The notes under the pieces were generated by a model. It was not told where the DNA came from and searched no databases. It saw only the letters and a program-made list of their open reading frames with translations. The position numbers and the translations under genes are program-made. From an uncultured Prevotella sp. (GTDB taxonomy: Bacteria > Bacteroidota > Bacteroidia > Bacteroidales > Bacteroidaceae), in the NCBI GenBank assembly GCA_900553965.1, contig USFX01000175.1, positions 1 through 5,682 of the forward strand: 5,682 nt of DNA, written 5' to 3'. Below are positions 1 to 5,682 of the stretch, piece by piece (position 1 is the first letter of the stretch; each line of letters starts with the position of its first letter).

Positions 1-84
1 AATTTTCGCTAATCACCAAATTTACAAGTGATTATAATTCATCGAACTCACGTTAATCATAAAAAGATAGATCGTCTTTTAGGT

Positions 85-179
85 AAATCAGCCTTCCGAA
101 TCCGTGCCGGAAGCGGGATAGATGCCGATTGGCAACAATCTTTTCCGCTGTTCTTGGCAAGGATTCGGAGGGCTGATTT
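85..179 (+). repeat. Nested inverted repeat, structured RNA or terminator-like element
   Basis: The outer arms, aaatcagccttccgaatcc (85-103) and ggattcggagggctgattt (161-179), pair over 19 bases with one T-G wobble. Inside, 105-108 (tgcc) pairs with 156-159 (ggca), 112-118 (agcggga) with 143-149 (ttccgct, one G-T wobble), and 123-126 (tgcc) with 131-134 (ggca) around a gatt loop. The result is one long stem with internal bulges and an apical hairpin. Both wobbles are G-U in plus-strand RNA but A/C mismatches in the opposite RNA, so the structure is better as a plus-strand transcript. It lies upstream of the predicted lyase promoter, so it is probably not in that leader. It could be the 3' end or terminator of an upstream transcript (a weak T-rich run, atttcttt, follows at 176-183), a small RNA, or a dispersed palindromic repeat. 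The pairing is seen; the role is inferred. Confidence 0.75.
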
Positions 180-282
180 CTTTAGCGCTATTTTGAGCTG
201 TTGTTTGGGAAATGAGGCTTAGTTGTGAATAAACCATTGATAATACACATTATTAATACAATGTTTTCTCCTTTTCTGCAGA

Positions 283-318
283 TTTGCTTCCGTATTACGT
301 TTTTACATATTATATTTG
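283..318 (+). promoter_or_regulatory. Putative Bacteroidetes-type promoter of the lyase gene
   Basis: TATATTTG at 311-318 matches the Bacteroidetes -7 consensus TAnnTTTG exactly. A TTTG at 283-286 could serve as the -33 element. The 24-base gap between the boxes is longer than the usual 19-21, so the -33 assignment is weak. Transcription would start near 325, giving a leader of about 40 bases before the ATG at 368. Confidence 0.55.
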
Positions 319-367
319 CACACAAAAGAACTAATCTTCTGACAACGTATCGTAATATTATAATGTA

Positions 368-1807
368 ATGAACAGAATTGTTTCGTCCTTTATAGCTCTT
401 CTTGCCGTCATGACTGTTTCGGCCCGTGATTATTATGTATCGCCGTCGGGCAGTGACAGCGGCGGCAATGGTACGGTCGGTGCACCGTGGGCAACGCTGC
501 GTCGGGCGGTGGAGAAAGCCGTTGCCGGCGACGTGATATATCTTCGTGGCGGGACATATAGGCCGACGGAGGACGAGATAATGGGCTGGCAGGAGGGCGG
601 GCTCTATGCCTGTGTGTACAATCTCACGCAGAGCGGCACCGCGGCAAAGCCGATCACGATAGCCGGATACGGTGGTGAGAGAGCCGTGATAGATTTGAGC
701 GATGTCAAACCGGAGGGAAAGCGCGTGAGCGGATTCTATGTCAAGGGTGACTACTGGAGACTGCGCGATTTCGACATCGTGGGTATACAGGTGACCATAA
801 CGGGACATACGCAGAGCGAGAACATCAGTATGCGCGGCGGCAGCAACTGCATCATTGAGCGTGTGAACATTCACGACGGTATGGGCATAGGGATATACTT
901 CACGCGGGGCAGCAACAATCTGGTGCTCAACTGCGACGCTTATAACAACTATGACCCTGTCTCGGAAAACGGCCGTGGCGGCAACTGCGACGGATTCGGC
1001 TTTCATCTCAACAAGGCCGGATATACGGGCAACGTCATCCGCGGATGCCGGGCGTGGCGCAACAGTGATGATGGCATTGACCTGATTTCAAATCTCGCGC
1101 CGGTCGTGGTGGACAGCTGCTGGGCATGGGAAAACGGATATGATGCCAATCGCGTCTCGCGCGGCGACGGCACGGGCATAAAGGCCGGCGGCTATGGCAT
1201 GGGAACGATGAAGGGTGATGTCGATGCGCCGCGCAACATTATCAAAAACAGTATCTGTTGGGCCAACAAAGCCAATGGTTTCTACTCTAACCATCATCTC
1301 GGCGGTAACGACTGGTTGAACAATTCGGCCTATCAGAACAAGAACAACTTCTATATGGTGAACCGCAAAGCCTGGGACGAGGCTGTCGACGTGGACGGCT
1401 ATGGTCATGTCCTGACGCGCAATCTGTCTTACCGGAGCCGCAGGGACGATTGCGGGGCCGTTGACATCAGTCAGTGTGTCCTGACGGACAACACTTTCCT
1501 GCCCGACGTTCCGCTGTCGGCCAACGATTTCGAGAGTCTTGACGGCAGCCAGCTTCTGCGTGAGCGCAAGGCCGACGGTTCGCTTCCCGACATAACTTTC
1601 CTGAAACTAAAACCATCGTCCGCAGCTTATGGCATTAAGGCCGGATGGCAGTTCCCCTACGACGGAACGACGAGCGGTCTGCATCACGCCGCTCATGAAT
1701 CCTCCGCGTCTTTTTCATGTCCTACATACGACCTCCGCGGTATTCCTGCCGCATTCGGTGCGCAATCTCTGTTCATCTTGAACGGCCGTAAGTTTATCGG
1801 AAGATGA
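368..1807 (+). CDS. Secreted PL9-type pectate lyase (right-handed beta-helix)
   Basis: Probable polysaccharide lyase that cleaves polygalacturonate by calcium-dependent beta-elimination outside the cytoplasm. The 479 residues start with a signal peptide (about 1-19, hydrophobic core IALLAVMTV, likely cut after VSA; no lipobox cysteine). A DUF1565-like entry follows (DYYVSPSGSD, then GDVIYLRGGTY), and then parallel beta-helix coils to about residue 380. Key PL9 residues are visible: D208 in NCDGFGFH, D234, D235 and D238 in NSDDGIDL, and K272 in GTGIKAGG. They correspond to the calcium-binding aspartates and catalytic lysine described for Erwinia (Dickeya) Pel9A. A linker and a C-terminal tail (YDLRGI... 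LFILNGRKFI) close the protein. The ATG at 368 is chosen because an in-frame TAA lies at 353-355; there is no Shine-Dalgarno, as is usual in Bacteroidetes. Some PL9 members act on rhamnogalacturonan I, so the exact substrate is open. The PL9 fold is fairly sure. Confidence 0.86.
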   Translation: MNRIVSSFIALLAVMTVSARDYYVSPSGSDSGGNGTVGAPWATLRRAVEKAVAGDVIYLRGGTYRPTEDEIMGWQEGGLYACVYNLTQSGTAAKPITIAGYGGERAVIDLSDVKPEGKRVSGFYVKGDYWRLRDFDIVGIQVTITGHTQSENISMRGGSNCIIERVNIHDGMGIGIYFTRGSNNLVLNCDAYNNYDPVSENGRGGNCDGFGFHLNKAGYTGNVIRGCRAWRNSDDGIDLISNLAPVVVDSCWAWENGYDANRVSRGDGTGIKAGGYGMGTMKGDVDAPRNIIKNSICWANKANGFYSNHHLGGNDWLNNSAYQNKNNFYMVNRKAWDEAVDVDGYGHVLTRNLSYRSRRDDCGAVDISQCVLTDNTFLPDVPLSANDFESLDGSQLLRERKADGSLPDITFLKLKPSSAAYGIKAGWQFPYDGTTSGLHHAAHESSASFSCPTYDLRGIPAAFGAQSLFILNGRKFIGR

Positions 1808-2132
1808 AAGAGCCGTGTGATGAGGCCAATCCTTTTGTTGTCATTTCCTTTCGTTGTCATCTGTCATGTTTCTTATGAAAGCTTGGCGGCAGCTGGCTGT
1901 TTTGGGGCTTCTGATGTGGTTTTTATTGTGATTGTGGGTAGGAGAGCGTGTTATATGACAAAAAAGACCTTAGTTAGCACAATAATTCCACCCGATGATG
2001 GTTCTTTTATACTATCTTTGTCACGGATAGGCTGCACCGGACAGTTTTTATGAATGAACTCTGAATGCCGGAGATACCTACAGCTGTTTATATTATTAAG
2101 GTGACAATCAATAATACTAAAACATAAATATC
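1808..2132 (+). other. Intergenic spacer between lyase and GH3 genes
   Basis: This is a 325-base AT-rich gap. It contains the promoter-like box at 2013-2020 and an 8-base palindrome acagctgt at 2080-2087. I see no strong terminator hairpin with a T-run after the lyase stop, so read-through from the lyase gene into the GH3 gene is possible. A 78-codon frame at 1817-2053 starts with a hydrophobic stretch but has no recognisable domain, and the -7-like box falls inside it, so I do not call it a gene. Confidence 0.6.
2013..2020 (+). promoter_or_regulatory. Putative -7 box of the GH3 gene promoter
   Basis: TATCTTTG fits the Bacteroidetes -7 consensus TAnnTTTG. No good TTTG is found at the expected -33 distance (about 1985-1992), so the promoter is only half supported or may need an activator. 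Transcription from here would start near 2027 and leave a leader of about 105 bases before the ATG at 2133. Confidence 0.45.
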
Positions 2133-5100
2133 ATGACCAAGAAAAAACTGTTTTTAACGAACGTTCTTGTGTGTGCGTTTGCCGGGCTGGCTGTTCCGGC
2201 CGTTGCACAGGATGTGGCCAAGTATCCGTGGCTGGATACCTCGAAGAGTTTTCATGAACGTGCCGTGCTGCTCTGCAAGGAACTGACACTGCAGGAGAAG
2301 GTCGACCAGCTGGGCAATCTCGTCTCCAGTCCGGTCATGCGCGAGGGAGTGACCATCCTGCCGAGCTATCAGTATTGGAACGAGGCCATCCACGGTGTGG
2401 CACGTTCGGGTGCGGCCACGAGCTTTCCGGAGTCGAAGGCCATGTCGTCGACGTGGGACCGTCAGCTCATCTACGACTGCGCCAATGTCGTCTCGGACGA
2501 GGCCCGCATCTACTATCTGAACAAGAACAAGGGACTCAACTACTGGAGCCCGACCATCAATATGGCCCGCGACCCGCGCTGGGGACGTGAGGAGGAGAAC
2601 TATGGCGAGGACCCGTTTCTGGCCGGAGAGCTCGCCGTACAGTTCATCCGCGCCTTCCAGGGCGAGCAGACTGCGGAAAATCCTTATCTGAAGCTCGTCG
2701 CCTGTGCCAAGCACTATGCCGCCAACAACTATGAGCAGGGCCGCCATAGCTGCACGTCGTTCGTTACGGAGCGGAACATGCGCGAGTATTATCTGCCGGC
2801 CTTCGAGGCCTGCGTGCGTGAGGGTGGTGTGAAGAGCATCATGTCAGCCTATAACGCCTTCTCCATCGACATCGCCAAGGATGTCAACGGCGTCGGCCTC
2901 GGCCCGTCGACGGGCAGCTATAAGGGCTACGGCGGTCTGCCGTGTTCGGCCAACAAGATGCTGCTCACGGACATCCTGCGCAAGGAGTGGGGATTCGACG
3001 GATATGTGACGTCCGACTGTGCCGCCGTCTCCGACATCCACCGTGCCGCCAAACACACGTTCTTCGGCAGCTATGACGCCAACGATCCCGAGCAGGTCAA
3101 TCTGATGGAAGCCCGTTCGGCGTCGATGTGTCTGAAGGCCGGACTGAACACCAACTGTGAGTTCATGAACCAGACCTCCGTGCTCCAGCGTGCGGGAGTC
3201 AATGCCGCCGACCCGGCTTTTGCCGCAAAAGACAATATGGGATATGTCGGCGTGACCGAAGAGGACATCGACAACGCCCTGATACCGATGCTGGAGACAC
3301 GTTTTGCGCTCGGTGAGTTTGAGAAAGACCAGTGTCCGTGGAACAATGTCGCCAACACCCTTGAGAGCGAGGCCAATCAGGCTATGGCATTGAAGGCTGC
3401 CCGCGAGGCCATCACGTTGATGAAGAACGACGGCGGGCTGCTCCCCATCACGACTGACAAGAAGGTGGCGCTCATCGGGCCGTATGCCAACCAGATCATG
3501 CTCGGTGACTATTCGGGCACCCCGACATACACCGTCACGCCCTACGAGGCATTCTCGAAGAAGCTCGGCTTCGAGCTGAGCAGCGACACGCGCACGTCAA
3601 ACATCCAGGCCGTGCCTTTCGACGAGGCTGTCGTGTCGAAACGCGGTGCCGGCAGCAACGACAAGGGCAACGGCAATCTGGAGAACACCGCTCCCGGCGA
3701 CATATTCCTCTATCGCAATGTCGACTTCGGTGAGCACGGCTGTACCAACTTCGAGATGTCTTGCGGAGCAAAGAACACAGGTCTCGGTTCGGTCAGCTTC
3801 ATCCTCGACTCGCAGGACGGCACGCCCTTCCTGACCGTCGACAACAAGGAGACGGGCTCGTGGACAAAGTGGGCCACGGTCACGGCTACGGTAGACCCGG
3901 CCGTGGTCAACGGCAAGCATGACCTCTACGTGAAGTTCAGCGGAACCAACAGCTATGTCGGAAACTATCTCTACTTCAACTTCTGGAACCCCGACTACGA
4001 GCAGATCCCGCCGATAGAGACCCAAGGCCCGCTCTTCCTATGCGAGACGTCGGCCAACGTCAACACCCGCGCACCGCAGAACATGATTGACCGCGCCGTC
4101 GAGGTGGCCAAGCGTGCCGATGTCGTCATCTTCCTCGGCGGAACCAACTTCGACAAACCCGACGACCATGCCACCGGCACGGAGAGCCACGACCGCTTCA
4201 TCATCACCCTGCCCGGAAATCAGGAGGAGGTGCTCAAGGCTGTCTATGCGGCCAATCCTAACACCGTGCTCGTGCTCGAGACGGGTTCGTCGATGGACAT
4301 CTCGTGGGCCAAGGCCAACCTGCCGGCCATCATGGAGGCATGGTATGGCGGACAGGCACAGGGTCAGGCTATCTGCGACGTTATCTACGGCGACGTCAAT
4401 CCGTCGGGCAAGCTGACTTCGACGTGGTATAACAGCATCGACGAGCTGCCCAACGCCACCGACTCAAAGTTCGGCCGCAACGGTCTGATGGAATATAACA
4501 TCGACGAGTGGGGATATACATATATGTACTATGGCAAGTCGAAGCATCAGAAGCAGGCCGCCGCGCCGATGTTCCCCTTCGGTTTCGGTCTGTCATACAC
4601 CACGTTCGAGTATGCCGACATGAGTCTCAGCCGCCAGACGATTGCCAAAGACCAGATTGTCGACGTCGTGGCAACGGTCAAGAACACGGGCGACCGTGAC
4701 GGAGCAGAGGTCGTCCAGCTCTACGCCAACTTCAACGGCCGCGGCAACAACGCCAACCTCAACAAGCGCCTCGTGGGCTTCGAGCGTGTCGAGCTGAAGG
4801 CCGGTGAGAGCAAGACGGTGACCATCCCTGTCAGCTACGCGCAGCTCAGCTACTTCAACGAGACGGCCCACAACTATCAGGTGGACGGCGGTACGGTGAC
4901 GCTGGAGCTTGCCGCATCATCTGCCGACGTGCGCCTCACGGCCGACCTCAACACCACGGCCGGCGTTGCCAAGGAGACCTACATCTCGGAAAATGAGAGC
5001 AGCATAGAGACCGTGAAGACCGCCGCGTCGCTCAAATCGACCGACCACGTCTATTCGGTGATGGGCGCATACGTCTGCCCGGCGTCGGAATATGACAGAC

Positions 5101-5156
5101 TGCCGGCCGGCATCTATGTGCTCAACGGTCATAAGTATATCAAGAAGACACGCTGA
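2133..5156 (+). CDS. Secreted GH3 beta-xylosidase/beta-glucosidase with CBM6-like insert
   Basis: Retaining exo-glycosidase that removes terminal sugars, probably xylose or glucose, from plant oligosaccharides in the periplasm or at the cell surface. It has 1007 residues. The signal peptide is 1-25 (cut AVA|QD; no lipobox). The GH3 N-terminal TIM barrel spans about 35-400, with YWNEAIHGVA (81-90), DPRWGREEENYGEDP (147-161), KHYAANN (193-199), MSAYN (237-241) and the nucleophile D295 in YVTSDC. The GH3 C-terminal sandwich starts near 420 (REAITLMKNDGGLLPI), is interrupted by a CBM6-like domain (about 491-622), and resumes at about 650. There GTESHDR supplies E684 as the likely acid/base. FPFGFGLSYTTF (814-825) leads into an Fn3-like domain (about 840-930). 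A 75-residue extension ends in a GIYVLNGHKYIKK tail. The start is fixed by an in-frame TAA at 2118-2120. The EALHGVAR-like and SDC motifs favour the xylosidase-type clade, but substrate cannot be read from sequence alone. Confidence 0.95.
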   Translation: MTKKKLFLTNVLVCAFAGLAVPAVAQDVAKYPWLDTSKSFHERAVLLCKELTLQEKVDQLGNLVSSPVMREGVTILPSYQYWNEAIHGVARSGAATSFPESKAMSSTWDRQLIYDCANVVSDEARIYYLNKNKGLNYWSPTINMARDPRWGREEENYGEDPFLAGELAVQFIRAFQGEQTAENPYLKLVACAKHYAANNYEQGRHSCTSFVTERNMREYYLPAFEACVREGGVKSIMSAYNAFSIDIAKDVNGVGLGPSTGSYKGYGGLPCSANKMLLTDILRKEWGFDGYVTSDCAAVSDIHRAAKHTFFGSYDANDPEQVNLMEARSASMCLKAGLNTNCEFMNQTSVLQRAGVNAADPAFAAKDNMGYVGVTEEDIDNALIPMLETRFALGEFEKDQCPWNNVANTLESEANQAMALKAAREAITLMKNDGGLLPITTDKKVALIGPYANQIMLGDYSGTPTYTVTPYEAFSKKLGFELSSDTRTSNIQAVPFDEAVVSKRGAGSNDKGNGNLENTAPGDIFLYRNVDFGEHGCTNFEMSCGAKNTGLGSVSFILDSQDGTPFLTVDNKETGSWTKWATVTATVDPAVVNGKHDLYVKFSGTNSYVGNYLYFNFWNPDYEQIPPIETQGPLFLCETSANVNTRAPQNMIDRAVEVAKRADVVIFLGGTNFDKPDDHATGTESHDRFIITLPGNQEEVLKAVYAANPNTVLVLETGSSMDISWAKANLPAIMEAWYGGQAQGQAICDVIYGDVNPSGKLTSTWYNSIDELPNATDSKFGRNGLMEYNIDEWGYTYMYYGKSKHQKQAAAPMFPFGFGLSYTTFEYADMSLSRQTIAKDQIVDVVATVKNTGDRDGAEVVQLYANFNGRGNNANLNKRLVGFERVELKAGESKTVTIPVSYAQLSYFNETAHNYQVDGGTVTLELAASSADVRLTADLNTTAGVAKETYISENESSIETVKTAASLKSTDHVYSVMGAYVCPASEYDRLPAGIYVLNGHKYIKKTR
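3603..3998 (+). other. CBM6-like carbohydrate-binding domain inside the GH3 enzyme
   Basis: Residues about 491-622 of the GH3 protein read as a family 6-type carbohydrate-binding module. It opens with IQAVPFDEA. Then come GDIFLYRNVDFG (522-533), SVSFILDSQDGTPFLTV (553-569), TGSWTKWATVTATV (574-587) and GKHDLYVKFSG (594-604), and the module closes at YLYFNFW (612-618). W577 and N616 align with the conserved ligand-contacting Trp and Asn of CBM6. The Tyr usually found just before the GD motif appears to be N518 here. It sits where GH3 C-terminal domains carry variable insertions, and probably helps hold polymeric or oligomeric substrate near the active site. The match is from remembered family patterns, not a search. 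Confidence 0.75.
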
Positions 5157-5209
5157 CCGGCGGCCTTCCGTGAGGTTGAATGACACAGACTGGTTTCCAG
5201 CAGAATCCA

Positions 5210-5257
5210 AAAACAGAGCCCCCGGAGACGAAACAACGTCTTCGGGGGCTCTGTTTT
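5210..5257. terminator. Bidirectional intrinsic terminator between converging genes
   Basis: The arms 5210-5230 and 5237-5257 pair over 21 bases with a single G-T wobble (5225/5242) around an aaacaa loop (5231-5236). The core is gagccccc/gggggctc. The right side runs into tttt then gttattttt (5254-5266), which serves the GH3 transcript. The left side has an A-run (5209-5213) that reads as a U-run on the minus strand and serves the glycosyltransferase transcript. It lies 53 bases after the GH3 stop and 16 bases past the glycosyltransferase stop. The wobble is G-U only in the plus-strand RNA, so the hairpin is slightly stronger for the GH3 side. Confidence 0.95.
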
Positions 5258-5273
5258 GTTATTTTTCTGTTGT

Positions 5274-5682
5274 CTATCGGGCCGTCTTCCTACCCTCCGT
5301 CAACTTCGCGAACAGGTTTGTCCACATCGGCATGACGTTTTCGGGACGGTAGCGCGTGATGTTCTCCGCGGCCCGGCGGCCGTATTTGAGGCGTTCTTCG
5401 TCGTTCTCGATAAGACGGCAGATGGTTGTGGCGAGCTGCGCGATGTTTCCGTTTTCAACCAGCAGACCGTCCTCGCGGTCGCGGATGACCTCCGACGGCC
5501 CGTACTGGCAGTCGAAGCTGATGCACGGCGTTCCGCACGACATCGCCTCGACGAGCACGAGTGAAAAGCCCTCGAATCGTGACGAGACGACGAGCAGGTC
5601 GCTCCGGGAATATTCTTTCAGAATGTCCGGGGTGGGGCGGTTGAGCCTGACGCGGCCTTCAAGTCCCAGCCGCCGAATCTGC
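5274..5682 (-). CDS. GT4-family glycosyltransferase, C-terminal part (partial)
   Basis: Cytoplasmic or membrane-associated retaining glycosyltransferase that moves a sugar from a nucleotide donor during capsule, exopolysaccharide or lipopolysaccharide glycan assembly; the acceptor is unknown. Only the last 135 residues are in the window. The frame stays open to the right edge, and the TAG stop is at 5274-5276. Read on the minus strand it contains LGLEGRVRL, then YSRSDLLVVSSRFEGF, SLVLVEAMSCGTP, a GPSEVI donor-site loop and DGLLVENGN, followed by the usual C-terminal helices (QLATTICRLIENDEERLKYG). The E-x7-E motif of GT4 enzymes is intact (glutamate codons at 5571-5573 and 5547-5549). The GTG at 5556-5558 is an internal valine, not a start. 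GT4 proteins are normally about 350-400 residues, so roughly 220-260 residues lie beyond the window. It converges with the GH3 gene and shares its terminator. Confidence 0.92.
   Translation of the reverse strand, partial: QIRRLGLEGRVRLNRPTPDILKEYSRSDLLVVSSRFEGFSLVLVEAMSCGTPCISFDCQYGPSEVIRDREDGLLVENGNIAQLATTICRLIENDEERLKYGRRAAENITRYRPENVMPMWTNLFAKLTEGRKTAR

Larger units (their letters stand above)
1..367. other. AT-rich intergenic region upstream of the lyase gene
   Basis: No convincing gene is seen here. All three forward frames meet a stop within the first 60 bases or so, so any upstream gene contributes at most a short unrecognisable tail. The stretch holds the nested inverted repeat at 85-179 and the promoter-like boxes at 283-318, each listed separately. 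A 64-codon open frame at 28-222 runs through the inverted repeat and has no recognisable domain, so I treat it as non-coding. Base composition is clearly more AT-rich than the flanking coding DNA. Confidence 0.7.

Noticed and set aside
85..179. Integron attC site as an explanation of the inverted repeat
   Set aside because: The ends lack the RYYYAAC / GTTRRRY core boxes. The long outer stem is continuous, without the unpaired central spacers and extrahelical bases of attC. No integrase or cassette array is visible.
28..222. 64-codon open frame at the left end
   Set aside because: It runs through both arms of the inverted repeat at 85-179, lacks a recognisable domain or ribosome-binding context, and is better explained as non-coding structured DNA.
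240..253. Small palindrome ataat-acac-attat upstream of the lyase promoter
   Set aside because: Five-base A/T arms are expected by chance in such AT-rich DNA, so this is not enough to call an operator.
188..1006. 272-codon minus-strand frame opposite the lyase gene
   Set aside because: It is antisense to a gene with clear PL9 catalytic motifs and a signal peptide, and the translation resembles no known family. GC-rich codon bias produces such shadows.
1817..2053. 78-codon frame in the gap, with a hydrophobic N-terminus that could be taken for a small membrane or secreted protein
   Set aside because: No domain is recognisable, the composition is that of the AT-rich spacer, and the probable -7 box of the next gene falls inside it. 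Kept as non-coding unless homologues conserve it.
5274..5558. A complete 94-residue glycosyltransferase-like small protein starting at the GTG at 5556-5558
   Set aside because: The frame stays open upstream to the window edge and encodes the expected GT4 sequence (SDLLVVSSRFEGFSL), so the GTG is an internal valine of a longer, truncated gene.

Overview
The window looks like part of a Bacteroidales chromosome, most likely Prevotella or a close relative. Three things suggest this. Both secreted enzymes are plant-polysaccharide degraders of types common in that group. The AT-rich spacers carry TAnnTTTG promoter boxes (the Bacteroidetes -7 element), and the starts have A/T-rich leaders with no Shine-Dalgarno. 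Both enzymes also end in a short tail of the '(V/T)Y..xG...(G/L)(I/F)(Y/I)(V/L)LNG.K(Y/F)I' kind that is frequent on exported proteins of these bacteria. The genus is an inference; no rRNA or marker gene is present.

Layout, left to right. Positions 1-367 are an AT-rich intergenic region holding a striking nested inverted repeat (85-179) and a likely promoter (-7 box 311-318). Positions 368-1807 (+) encode a secreted right-handed beta-helix protein with the calcium-binding aspartates and catalytic lysine of polysaccharide lyase family 9. Positions 1808-2132 are a second AT-rich spacer with a -7-like box at 2013-2020. Positions 2133-5156 (+) encode a secreted 1007-residue GH3 exo-glycosidase of the beta-xylosidase/beta-glucosidase type, with a CBM6-like domain inserted in its second catalytic domain. 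At 5210-5257 there is a near-perfect 21-bp terminator hairpin shared by converging genes. From 5682 down to 5274 (-) runs the C-terminal part of a GT4 glycosyltransferase that continues past the right edge.

The lyase and the GH3 enzyme lie on the same strand and both have signal peptides. They probably act outside the cytoplasm on plant cell-wall material: the lyase would cut pectin backbone by beta-elimination, and the GH3 would trim xylose, glucose or arabinose units from oligosaccharides. No SusC/SusD pair or regulator is visible, so this is not a demonstrable polysaccharide utilisation locus within the window. The converging glycosyltransferase is unrelated in function (probably capsule, exopolysaccharide or LPS glycan synthesis). 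I did not find a clearly new system. The best leads are the nested inverted repeat at the left, the CBM6 insertion in the GH3, and the shared C-terminal tail of the two secreted enzymes.
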